From positions 1 to 11,003 of the forward strand of contig JAAZIY010000320.1 in NCBI GenBank assembly GCA_012800625.1: 11,003 nucleotides of DNA. The letters run 5' to 3'. This DNA comes from Lentisphaerota bacterium. Lineage in GTDB: Bacteria > Verrucomicrobiota > Lentisphaeria > Oligosphaerales > Oligosphaeraceae. Numbering within the stretch: position 1 is the stretch's first letter; the number at the start of each line of letters is the position of its first letter. The notes under the pieces are model-generated. The model saw only the letters and a list, made by a program, of their open reading frames with translations, ran no database searches and was not told where the DNA came from. Below, piece by piece: positions 1 to 6,026 of the stretch. Both the position numbers and the translations under genes were made by a program.

Positions 1-151
1 ACTCACGGTGATGCACCCTGACCAGGCGGTAGCAGCTGATCTCGCGCTCGGAGGCCAGCATGCTCACCAGGCTGATGTTCTTTTCGGCCAGGCCGGCCTC
101 AAGCAAGGCCTGACGCCAAACCTGCATGCTGGACAGCCCGCTGCGGCTTTC
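1..151 (-). pseudogene. Continuation of the GntR/LacI-type regulator beyond the in-frame TAG (partial)
   Basis: Reading on in the same frame after the TAG at 152-154 gives 50 further codons with no stop up to the left edge. The residues include SSMQVWRQALLEAGL and then ISLVSMLASEREISCYRLV. This matches the usual helix of LacI-type sensors, where a phrase like RxxGWRxALxEAGL follows the strand ending in VLFY. The joined product therefore reads as one normal sensor domain with a single codon replaced by TAG. It could be a recent nonsense mutation, a sequencing error, or readthrough. The remaining C-terminal part lies outside the window. Confidence 0.7.
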
Positions 152-775
152 CTAATAGAAGAGCACCGGCCTCTCACCCTTGTCTAAAGCAAGGCTTTGC
201 AGACATTCCCTGGCTCCCTGAGAGATATCGTAGTAGACTTGCGAATGGTTTTCGCTGATTTGAAAGTCGCCGCGGTAGAAGACAAAGGGCCTGCCGCTCT
301 GTCCGAGTTTGTCCAGGGTCTTGCTGTCCATGTAGTTGATCGAGACCAGGAAGCCGTCGTACTTCTCGGCCAGACGCTGCACTGGGGTATTGACGAACTC
401 GAGGTAGGAGAAGATATGCACCTCGCAGTTTTTCTCCAACAGGAACTTATAGGCCATTTCTATATGGCAGTCCAGTATCTTGCGCACCTTCGAATCCACC
501 GGCATGATGGAAGAATCGGCCAGTCCTATGCGCAGAGGCCTCTGAGCGCTGTTGTTTTTCACAAAGGTGCCGCTGCCGCGCACGCGATACAGCAGCCCCT
601 CGTCGACCAGCAGGTTGATGGCCTCATGCGCAGTGGGCACGGAGACCTCGAATCTCTCGGCCACCTCTGAGGCCGAGGCCACGCGCTGGTCTGCGGCCAG
701 GCGCAGCGCACTCAGATCGTCACGCAGCGTATTAGCGATGGAGGCGCTCTTGCTCAACCGGGTTTTAATAAACAT
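152..775 (-). CDS. GntR-family regulator with LacI-like sensor domain, cut by an in-frame stop
   Basis: A DNA-binding transcription regulator of the GntR winged-helix type joined to a LacI/periplasmic-binding-like sensor. Residues about 8-72 form the winged helix, with recognition segment SVPTAHEAINLLVDEGLL and the wing motif RVRGSGTFV. From about residue 79 (RPLRIGLADSS) the sequence resembles the first lobe of a LacI-type ligand domain. The ATG at 775 gives 207 residues before a TAG at 152-154; no strong Shine-Dalgarno precedes it. Family members usually have about 330-370 residues, so this is only the N-terminal part. The same frame stays open beyond the TAG to the window edge, so the gene appears interrupted by a single stop codon. 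It lies downstream of the HAD and glycoside hydrolase genes on the same strand and is probably their local regulator, sensing a sugar. The promoter region carries repeated GTATGC sites that could be its operators. The family is clear; the ligand is unknown. Confidence 0.85.
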   Translation of the reverse strand: MFIKTRLSKSASIANTLRDDLSALRLAADQRVASASEVAERFEVSVPTAHEAINLLVDEGLLYRVRGSGTFVKNNSAQRPLRIGLADSSIMPVDSKVRKILDCHIEMAYKFLLEKNCEVHIFSYLEFVNTPVQRLAEKYDGFLVSINYMDSKTLDKLGQSGRPFVFYRGDFQISENHSQVYYDISQGARECLQSLALDKGERPVLFY

Positions 776-793
776 TTTCGCAGTGCTTCAACT

Positions 794-843
794 GTTTTAA
801 AGTGTATGCTGATATTATAACCAGTAATCAGTATGCCTGCCCA
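794..843 (-). promoter_or_regulatory. Probable promoter of the GntR-type regulator with operator-like sites
   Basis: On the minus strand a perfect TATAAT (plus positions 814-819) follows TGGGCA (838-843, four of six matches to the -35 consensus) with an 18-base spacer. It lies about 40 bases upstream of the regulator ATG at 775. A GTATGC motif (831-836) lies inside the spacer, and AAAGTGTATGC (799-809) lies near the expected transcription start. These positions suit repression, plausibly autoregulation. The -10 match is direct; the -35 and the operator role are inferred. Confidence 0.5.
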
Positions 844-917
844 ACAAAAAGGCTGAATAATAGATTTCCCGCAGGAAATCAGAAATAATTTTATTTTTTT
901 GCTGCAAAAGTGTATGC
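799..917. repeat. Direct repeat AAAGTGTATGC (799-809 and 907-917) with a third GTATGC at 831-836
   Basis: The 11-base sequence AAAGTGTATGC occurs twice on the plus strand, exactly 108 bases apart, and a shorter version (CAGTATGC, 829-836) lies between them. All lie in the gap upstream of the regulator gene. Spaced copies around a core promoter are typical of operator sites for LacI or GntR proteins. The repeat is seen directly; binding is inferred. Confidence 0.5.
863..900. terminator. Possible terminator hairpin in the HAD-GntR gap
   Basis: GATTTCC (863-869) and GGAAATC (874-880) form a perfect 7-base-pair stem with a CGCA loop. On the plus strand a T-rich run (889-900) follows about eight bases later. 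The gene that needs a terminator here is the HAD gene, read on the minus strand, where the hairpin is followed by TATTATTCAGCCTTTTT. Neither strand has a canonical immediate U-tract, so this is a weak candidate. Confidence 0.3.
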
Positions 918-1000
918 CAAGTTGTAAAATTTAAGTGTGACACGGAGCCATCATTCAACACTGCTGCAATATTACTCGCAGAAGATTTTAGCTTAAGCCC

Positions 1001-1056
1001 TTAGTGTGCTTTCGTGTCCCTTCGTGTCTCTTCGTGTCCTCCCCCCTTCGTGTCCT
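1001..1056 (+). repeat. Decamer array, copy A (TTCGTGTCCC-type units)
   Basis: Units of ten bases follow one another: TTAGTGTGCT, TTCGTGTCCC, TTCGTGTCTC, TTCGTGTCCT, then a C-rich interruption and another TTCGTGTCCT. On the minus strand, the sense of the HAD gene, this reads GGACACGAAG repeats starting 9 bases after the HAD stop codon. It belongs with the arrays at 1758, 4471, 4838 and 7949. Confidence 0.8.
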
Positions 1057-1064
1057 CCCTCTTT

Positions 1065-1709
1065 TTACAGGTCTTGCAGCCTAAAGTCGGCCAGGTCTTC
1101 CAGGACCAGGTCGGCTCCCCTGGAGTTTTGTCTGGGCAGCCCGGGTCTTTGCAGCAGCACGCAGCGCATGCCGGCGGCCTTGGCGGCGCTCAAGCCGGCG
1201 AATTTATCCTCGAAGACCAGGCATTTTTCCGGTTTCAGCCCCAGCAGCTCTGCGCCTTTCAGGAATCCTTCCGGGTCGGGCTTGCCTGCCTTCACGTCTT
1301 CACATGAGACATAGTCGCGTATATGCTCCTCTGCGCCCAGTCTTTCTATGCCCTGCTGTATTTGTTTGCGCGTCGAGCCTGACACTATGGTCACCGGCAA
1401 GTTCTGCTTGAGCAGCCGCCACAGCAGTTTTTTCGAGCCAGGTATGCAGAGGTCCTGGCCTTGGGTAAACTCTGCGAAGCGCGGCGCCATCCAGGCCTCC
1501 ATGTCCTGCCGCTCCTGGTAGTATCCTGGCCAGCGCGCCTGTATATGCTGGAAAAGCTCCTCACAGCTGCGGCCAAAGTCCAGCGCCAAAATATCCGAGT
1601 GGCTCAGCTCGGCGCCGGCAGCTGCCAGAGCCATGTAAATGCAGCGGGCCCAGACGCCCTCAGAATCAATTAAAGTACCGTCCAAATCAAAAATATAACC
1701 GAAAATCAC
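1065..1709 (-). CDS. HAD-superfamily hydrolase, beta-phosphoglucomutase/phosphatase type
   Basis: A cytoplasmic phosphatase or phosphomutase of HAD subfamily I, acting on a small phosphorylated metabolite, probably a sugar phosphate. Counting from the GTG at 1709, all four motifs are present: motif I DLDGT (nucleophile Asp8, acid/base Asp10), motif II SGS (Ser110), motif III lysine in KAGKPDPEGF (Lys143), and motif IV FEDKFAG (Glu167, Asp168). The helical cap lies between residues about 15 and 90. The product is 214 residues, normal for the family. I chose GTG 1709 because AGAGGA lies six bases upstream and the protein then begins MIFGYIFDLDGT, as usual. A GTG at 1733 would add eight residues but lacks a ribosome site. 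The gene follows the glycoside hydrolase by 49 bases on the same strand, so the two probably share a transcript. The exact substrate cannot be told from sequence. Confidence 0.88.
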   Translation of the reverse strand: MIFGYIFDLDGTLIDSEGVWARCIYMALAAAGAELSHSDILALDFGRSCEELFQHIQARWPGYYQERQDMEAWMAPRFAEFTQGQDLCIPGSKKLLWRLLKQNLPVTIVSGSTRKQIQQGIERLGAEEHIRDYVSCEDVKAGKPDPEGFLKGAELLGLKPEKCLVFEDKFAGLSAAKAAGMRCVLLQRPGLPRQNSRGADLVLEDLADFRLQDL

Positions 1710-1715
1710 TAGCAA

Positions 1716-1721
1716 TCCTCT
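1716..1721 (-). promoter_or_regulatory. Ribosome binding site deciding the HAD start
   Basis: AGAGGA on the minus strand lies six bases before the GTG at 1709. It supports that start over the GTG at 1733, which has no such site. Confidence 0.55.
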
Positions 1722-1757
1722 TTTAATGTTCACTCATCAGAAACCAAATCGGCGACC

Positions 1758-1777
1758 CCTAGTGTGTCTTAGTGTCC
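1758..1777 (+). repeat. Decamer array, copy B (two units), overlapping the end of the glycoside hydrolase gene
   Basis: CCTAGTGTGT followed by CTTAGTGTCC, then TCCCCC. It is the same family as the arrays at 1001, 4471, 4838 and 7949. On the minus strand the units encode the last residues DTKTH and the TAG stop of the glycoside hydrolase. Confidence 0.75.
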
Positions 1778-4452
1778 TCCCCCAGAATTAGCCAGCCGGC
1801 CTTCACTGGGTTATAGTCTCGGTGCATTAGCCTATGCGGGAAGTCCTCTCCTTCCACCCAGGCGAAGCCAGAGCCTCGCAGATTAAAGCGCATTGGGAAG
1901 CCTGGTTTGCGAAAGCCCTCGAACAAGCTCAGCGGGATGATGCTCAGCATGCCTTGCGCGCTTTGTTCATAGCGCAGCTCCGGCACGTTTCGGAAGCCGC
2001 CCTCATAGCAGCCAGGCCTGCCTTCGGCATCAAAGTCAATGCGCAGCGGCGGCCAGAGCCGGCAAGGCTCCAGTTCGATGCAGAATTGTTTTCCTTGCAA
2101 TCCCTGACAGGCTATATGCAGCTCTTCGCCGATGAGGGCCGCCTTCCAGGCGGCTCCGGGCACTGCGGCTATCTCCTGTTTCTCGGCCTTTTCCAGGTTT
2201 GTAGCGGCCCAGGCCAGCTTGCCCTGCGGCTTCAGTCCGTTATAGGCGTCCACCCAGGGCGCCTCCAGGTCGAAGCGCGGGAAATCCTGTTCAAGCAGAG
2301 CCTGCAGCAATTCCAGGCGCAGGGCGAGTTTTTCCGGAAAAAACAAGTATGCCTCCGCCTCGGAATGGTATCCCAGCCTGGGGTCTCGCAGGCAGAGCTG
2401 GCGCATCTCCCTGGTGTTTTCCATTTCCTGCATTACTAGCCGGCGCATTTGTTCCAGTCTATCCACTTTTTCATGCAGCATTTCTTCGCGCCAGGCATAG
2501 AACTGCAGCAGGTTGGCGGCGCTTTTCATCTGCAGCCCTATGGCCTCTGCCAGGTCTATGTCTGCCAGGCGCTCGGGTGCATTCTCGAATTCAGAACGCA
2601 GGGCGGCCAGCCGTTCACAGCCTCGCTGCCAGAGCCGGCTCATCTTCTGACAGAGCTGCAGGCCTTCGTTCAGGTCATGATGGTATGCCAGGCATTCGCC
2701 GATGCGGTCGCCGCTAGTCTCAGGAAAGTTCTTCACCACCCAGCTGGGCGAGATGGGCTGGTCCACCGGAAACAGATGCCAGGGCCAGACGATGCAGTGA
2801 TGCAGGGGACCATACCATTCGAAGGCCAAATTTGCCGGAAAATGCCGGTAGCCGGCGGCGAAATCCCGCCAGGCCAGAGCCGCTTCCGGGGCAAAACGCC
2901 CCCAGTCAGGACGCGCCAGCTCGAGCAGGAAGTCATCCTCGGCAACCGGAAAAGGCTCGAAGGAGAGCAGTCCGGCGGCACGGTTCATCAAACCGGGATA
3001 GTTGCCGAAGTACCAGCATTGCATGACGGCATCCACCTTGAACTCATGCAGCAGCTTGTATTTCTCGTAGAGATTACTAGGCACCGGCATAAAGGGTATG
3101 GATGCATTCTCGTGCGAGCAGCCCACTTGCAGCTTGGCGGCGGCTTTGTCGCATTGCCCAGCCACCTGCCGGAATAGCTCACTGGGACCCAGGTAGGCCA
3201 GCGAATAATCAAAAACCACACGGCGCTTGCCGAGTTGTTCCACATACCCGCCGGACTCGAAGTTGAACATCAGCGCGCAGTCCTGCGGCCAGTGCGCCGC
3301 CACCTCGGCCAGCTGGCGCGAACGCGCGCTGCCGTCACGCTGTCCCGGAGCATAGAACCAGCCGATAAACTCGGCCTGCGGGCTGTGCTTCTTCATCGCC
3401 GCGCACATAAGCTCAGCGCTCTGGGCGAAAATCTCGCCTGGCTCGCGCCGGGCGCAGAGCTGGCAGTCACAAATTGGCGGATCACTAAGCATATGCGCCA
3501 CGCAGGAGCCATTGTCCTCGCCGTACATGATATTGATCATGCCGCCCAGCTCGGGCACCGCGTCGAAAAGCTGCTCGACCGACTCGCGCAGATACTTTTG
3601 CCCGGTCTGGCTGGATGTGCAAAAAAAGCTCCAGTCCCCATGCGAGCCGCCGACCAGCTCCGCATGCCCTGCGGCCTCTTCCAGCGGCACGGCATAACTG
3701 GCTGAGGCGAAAAGCTTAGGCTCGCTGAAAAAGACATAGATACGTATGCCGTATCGAGCACAGCGCCTAACCGTCTGGCGCAGCTTGGCAAAGCGCTTTT
3801 CCGCGCCGGCTCCGCGCCCCGGAAATATGCTGGAGGGCAGATCGTGGAAGTACATGGTAAGCCAAAGCCCGTTGACTCCCTCGTGCGCCAGCTTGTCCAG
3901 GTATGCCTCCGGATAATAGTCTATGTCATTGCTCAACTCGTCGATAAAAAACGGCTCGCGATAGGTAGGTCCGAAGAAGCAGCGCGAGATGCGCTGCCTG
4001 ACGCAGGGACGGCGCCGCCAGTGCCCCGGCATGGCGGCGGCGCCATCGGCGGCGCGCAGCTGCTCTTCGAGCAAGTATATGGCTCTGCGCATGCCCTCCT
4101 GGTCGGCGGCCAGCAGCCTGGCGCCGGCGGCGTCTATGTGCAGATCGAACTCCTCGCTCTGCAATTCGGGTGCCTGCCCGAGACTGATAAGCCAACCGCC
4201 GGCACGGGGCGCAGCGCCCTTGGCCTCGAGCAGGCCTTCCAGCGAGGCCAGCGCCGTCTCCAGATGCACCCAGTCCGCCGGCAGCCCGGCCTGCAAGTCA
4301 TAGCCCGAGGCCAGGCAGTCCCGGTTCAAACCCGGATCGCAGCCGCGACCCGCCTTGAAGTGATATTCGGAAGCCGAACGCAAACCGGCCACAAAACCCG
4401 GCTCGCCCTCAAAAGGCTGCGGCAAATCAGCAAGCAAAGAAATTCTTTTCAT
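1759..4452 (-). CDS. Large putative glycoside hydrolase, GH20-like N-terminal domain plus TIM-barrel-like core
   Basis: Probably breaks down a glycan, but the family is not certain. The N-terminal part, residues about 1-150, resembles the alpha/beta domain in front of GH20 hexosaminidases, with the typical phrase DQEGMRRAIYLLEEQL at about 118-133. A barrel-like region follows: YYPEAYLDKLAHEGVNGLWL (about 180-199), YGIRIYVFFSEP, GGMINIMYGEDNGSC (catalytic-type acidic residues near 312-313), a Cys cluster CDCQLC (about 328-333), and QCWYFGNYPGL (about 478-488). The remaining third is mostly helical with a beta-rich tail. There is no clear signal peptide. I start at the ATG at 4452 (897 residues), since the upstream TTG at 4461 lacks a ribosome site. 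The C-terminus DTKTH and the TAG stop come from a decamer repeat. The HAD gene follows 49 bases later. GH163-like or GH84-like folds are other possibilities; a glycan-active enzyme is likely, the substrate unknown. Confidence 0.72.
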   Translation of the reverse strand: MKRISLLADLPQPFEGEPGFVAGLRSASEYHFKAGRGCDPGLNRDCLASGYDLQAGLPADWVHLETALASLEGLLEAKGAAPRAGGWLISLGQAPELQSEEFDLHIDAAGARLLAADQEGMRRAIYLLEEQLRAADGAAAMPGHWRRRPCVRQRISRCFFGPTYREPFFIDELSNDIDYYPEAYLDKLAHEGVNGLWLTMYFHDLPSSIFPGRGAGAEKRFAKLRQTVRRCARYGIRIYVFFSEPKLFASASYAVPLEEAAGHAELVGGSHGDWSFFCTSSQTGQKYLRESVEQLFDAVPELGGMINIMYGEDNGSCVAHMLSDPPICDCQLCARREPGEIFAQSAELMCAAMKKHSPQAEFIGWFYAPGQRDGSARSRQLAEVAAHWPQDCALMFNFESGGYVEQLGKRRVVFDYSLAYLGPSELFRQVAGQCDKAAAKLQVGCSHENASIPFMPVPSNLYEKYKLLHEFKVDAVMQCWYFGNYPGLMNRAAGLLSFEPFPVAEDDFLLELARPDWGRFAPEAALAWRDFAAGYRHFPANLAFEWYGPLHHCIVWPWHLFPVDQPISPSWVVKNFPETSGDRIGECLAYHHDLNEGLQLCQKMSRLWQRGCERLAALRSEFENAPERLADIDLAEAIGLQMKSAANLLQFYAWREEMLHEKVDRLEQMRRLVMQEMENTREMRQLCLRDPRLGYHSEAEAYLFFPEKLALRLELLQALLEQDFPRFDLEAPWVDAYNGLKPQGKLAWAATNLEKAEKQEIAAVPGAAWKAALIGEELHIACQGLQGKQFCIELEPCRLWPPLRIDFDAEGRPGCYEGGFRNVPELRYEQSAQGMLSIIPLSLFEGFRKPGFPMRFNLRGSGFAWVEGEDFPHRLMHRDYNPVKAGWLILGEDTKTH

Positions 4453-4470
4453 GATCCCCAATCAACAAAA

Positions 4471-4548
4471 CTTAGCGTGACTTAGTGTGACTTGGTGTGA
4501 CTTAGTGTGACTTAGTGTGACTTAGTGTGACTTAGTATCCCAAAACCC
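4471..4548 (+). repeat. Decamer array, copy C (seven units) ending in CCCAAAACCC
   Basis: Seven ten-base units in exact register: CTTAGCGTGA, CTTAGTGTGA, CTTGGTGTGA, three more CTTAGTGTGA, and the terminal CTTAGTATCC, which runs into CCCAAAACCC (4539-4548). It begins 18 bases upstream of the glycoside hydrolase ATG, so it would lie in that gene's leader or promoter. The same terminal sequence recurs at 4868-4885. Confidence 0.92.
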
Positions 4549-4837
4549 TTTAATCAAGCCTATATCCAGCCTTGACTGGCCAAGGTCTTGCTGGGCAGTT
4601 ACAATGCTGGACTAGCAAGGAGTTTCAGTAGCAAGCGGTCCCTTAGCGCCGTAGGCGCAACTTCTCGTCGAAAACCACCCGCCCACTGCTATTAGACTGC
4701 CACAAAAAGAAAGTGGAAAACGGGTAGGAAATGCCTGCGAAAGGCAAGTAGCGTGGGGCGAGGGGGGGGCGATGGCCAGAAAGGACAAGACATAAGACGA
4801 CAGGGAATGCAGCCCAAGCCGAAGGCAAAACGAAAAA
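4549..4837. other. Structured non-coding block between two decamer arrays; possible RNA or interspersed element
   Basis: No convincing gene lies here, but stem-loops are dense. CCTTG/CAAGG pairs at 4570-4574 with 4581-4585. CTTGCTGG pairs with CTAGCAAG (4587-4594 with 4612-4619, one wobble). GCGCC/GGCGC pairs at 4646-4650 with 4654-4658. ACCCG/CGGGT (4677-4681, 4721-4725) encloses CCAC/GTGG (4700-4703, 4713-4716). TGCCT/AGGCA pairs at 4732-4736 with 4742-4746, and GCC/GGC at 4818-4820 with 4824-4826. A run of eight G lies at 4762-4769. The block is flanked by arrays of the same orientation, each ending in CCCAAAACCC. If arrays follow transcript 3' ends, as at other genes here, the block would be read on the minus strand. 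It does not resemble tmRNA, RNase P RNA or rRNA as far as I can judge by eye. Confidence 0.45.
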
Positions 4838-4885
4838 CTTAGTGTGACTTAGTGTGTCTTAGTGTGTCTTAGTGTCCCAAAACCC
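4838..4885 (+). repeat. Decamer array, copy D (four units) ending in CCCAAAACCC
   Basis: Units CTTAGTGTGA, CTTAGTGTGT, CTTAGTGTGT and the terminal CTTAGTGTCC, followed by the same CCCAAAACCC end (4876-4885) as the array at 4471. Together the two arrays bracket the structured block as direct repeats. Confidence 0.9.
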
Positions 4886-4892
4886 GGTTTTG
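4878..4892. other. Short palindrome at the end of decamer array D
   Basis: CAAAACC and GGTTTTG are perfect complements separated by one C, giving in practice a 5-base-pair stem CAAAA/TTTTG with loop CCCGG. It is formed by the array end plus adjacent sequence. It could act as a weak terminator but has no U-tract. Confidence 0.3.
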
Positions 4893-4936
4893 TCCTTCGC
4901 CGGCATCAGGCTCTGGAATAAAAGTAGCGCTAAAGT

Positions 4937-4979
4937 TATTAAAATCAAGAAAACGCCTTATATTAATATGGTTTTAATT
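4937..4979 (+). promoter_or_regulatory. Candidate AT-rich promoter and dyad upstream of trxB
   Basis: TATATT (4960-4965) could be a -10 box, with TTATTA (4937-4942, three of six matches) 17 bases upstream. The -10 overlaps the perfect palindrome ATATTAATAT (4961-4970), and ATTAAAA (4939-4945) pairs with TTTTAAT (4973-4979) around it. This symmetry could be an operator, or serve divergent promoters. It is the most AT-rich spot before trxB. The symmetry is visible; its function is inferred. Confidence 0.35.
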
Positions 4980-4987
4980 TCGTCTTG

Positions 4988-4993
4988 AAGGAG
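4988..4993 (+). promoter_or_regulatory. Ribosome binding site of trxB
   Basis: AAGGAG, a perfect Shine-Dalgarno core, lies six bases before the ATG at 5000 and decides between that start and the in-frame TTG at 4985. Confidence 0.8.
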
Positions 4994-4999
4994 AAGCAC

Positions 5000-5926
5000 A
5001 TGGAAAATGTCGTGATTGTCGGTTCCGGCCCGGCCGGTTACACCGCTGCCATATACCTGGCCAGAGCCGAGCTGAAGCCCTTGATCATAGCTGGAAACCT
5101 GCCCGGCGGACTGCTCACGCAAACCACTGAGGTGGAAAATTTTCCCGCCTTCCCCGAGGGCATACAGGGTTTTGACCTGATGGAGAATATGCGCCAGCAA
5201 GCCGAGAAATTCGGCGCACGCCTGCAGTTTGGAGAGGTGAAAAGCTTTGAGCTTAGCCCTGCAAAAGAAAAAACCCTCGTGCTTGCCGACGGCAGCAAAA
5301 TCGGCGCACGTGCGCTGGTGCTGGCCATGGGCGCGCGTCCGCGCAGCCTGGGCGCGCCCGGCGAAGAGGAGCTTAAAAACAAGGGGGTCTCCTATTGCGC
5401 CACCTGCGACGGCGCATTTTTCAAGCAGGTGCCCGTCATGGTCATAGGCGGCGGCGACTCGGCTCTGGAAGAGGCTCTCTTCCTCTGCCACTTTGCCTCC
5501 GAAGTGCACCTTGTGCACCGGCGCGACCAGTTCCGAGGATCGAAAATCATGTCCGATCGCGTGCTTGCCAACGACAAGATCAAGGTACACTGGGACAGCG
5601 TGCTTGCCGAAGTGCATGATCCGGCCCAGGACAAGGTCACTGCCGCCACTTTGCGCAATGTTAAAAGCGGGCAGACCAGCCGCCTCGATTGCGCCGCCGT
5701 CTTTATCGCTGTCGGCCACCTGCCCAACACCGAGAGCCTGCAAGGCCAGCTGCCGCTGGAAAACGGTTACATAGTCCTGCCCGATGGCGGCAGCAGCAAA
5801 ACTACAATCCCCGGGGTCTTCGCCGCCGGTGACTGCGCCGACTCCACCTACCGCCAAGCCGTAACCGCTGCCGGCATGGGCTGCCGAGCCGCCATTGACG
5901 CAGAAAGATACCTGCAGCTGGCCTGA
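5000..5926 (+). CDS. trxB: Thioredoxin reductase (NADPH)
   Basis: A cytoplasmic FAD flavoenzyme that passes electrons from NADPH to thioredoxin. The 308 residues match the usual length of the low-molecular-weight class. The FAD site is IVGSGPAGYTAA (Gly8-Gly13), with TQTTEVENFPAFPEGIQG following. The redox-active pair lies in YCATCDG (Cys133 and Cys136). The NADPH site is IGGGDSALEEAL (from about 149) with HRRDQFRGS (173-181) for the NADP phosphate. The C-terminal FAD motif is GVFAAGDCADSTYRQAVTAAGMG. The ATG at 5000 has a perfect AAGGAG (4988-4993) six bases upstream, so I prefer it to a TTG at 4985. trxA follows after 100 bases, making a thioredoxin-reductase pair. Assignment is firm. Confidence 0.97.
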   Translation: MENVVIVGSGPAGYTAAIYLARAELKPLIIAGNLPGGLLTQTTEVENFPAFPEGIQGFDLMENMRQQAEKFGARLQFGEVKSFELSPAKEKTLVLADGSKIGARALVLAMGARPRSLGAPGEEELKNKGVSYCATCDGAFFKQVPVMVIGGGDSALEEALFLCHFASEVHLVHRRDQFRGSKIMSDRVLANDKIKVHWDSVLAEVHDPAQDKVTAATLRNVKSGQTSRLDCAAVFIAVGHLPNTESLQGQLPLENGYIVLPDGGSSKTTIPGVFAAGDCADSTYRQAVTAAGMGCRAAIDAERYLQLA

Positions 5927-5953
5927 AACAGCAAACCACAACCACGTTTTTTC

Positions 5954-5994
5954 TGCCGGCTAGCCCTGCGGCACAATTCCGCAGGGTACCGGCA
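5954..5994 (+). terminator. Strong hairpin between trxB and trxA (attenuator, weak terminator or mRNA stabiliser)
   Basis: TGCCGG (5954-5959) pairs with CCGGCA (5989-5994), and CCCTGCGG (5964-5971) pairs perfectly with CCGCAGGG (5979-5986) around the loop CACAATT. A TA/TA step can join them, giving about 16 pairs with two single-base bulges. The plus strand continues ATTTATATAG, not a clear U-tract, so full termination is doubtful. It may allow different levels of trxB and trxA. trxA has its own ribosome site just after it. Confidence 0.6.
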
Positions 5995-6026
5995 TTTATA
6001 TAGCAGCAGAAAAAAGGAGTATATCC

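Noticed and set aside
152..154. Genome-wide recoding of TAG as a sense codon
   Set aside because: The glycoside hydrolase also ends at TAG in a sensible place, no other gene here has an internal TAG, and one case is better explained by mutation or error.
2449..3177. Plus-strand open frames inside the glycoside hydrolase region (also 1834-2439, 3235-3705 and 3844-4485)
   Set aside because: They lie antisense to one continuous 897-codon gene, with low-complexity composition and no domain.
4643..4828. A 61-codon minus-strand frame in the structured block
   Set aside because: It has no ribosome site or domain, it covers several hairpins, and it includes the G8/C8 run. It is more likely non-coding.
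4549..4837. Insertion sequence or MITE with terminal inverted repeats
   Set aside because: No transposase frame and no inverted ends are visible; the flanking sequences are direct repeats that belong to the decamer arrays.
4471..4877. CRISPR array
   Set aside because: The repeated unit is ten bases in direct tandem with no unique spacers, and no cas genes are nearby.
4958..5941. A 327-codon open frame on the minus strand
   Set aside because: It lies antisense to trxB, which has full family motifs and a perfect ribosome site. The frame has no recognisable domain.
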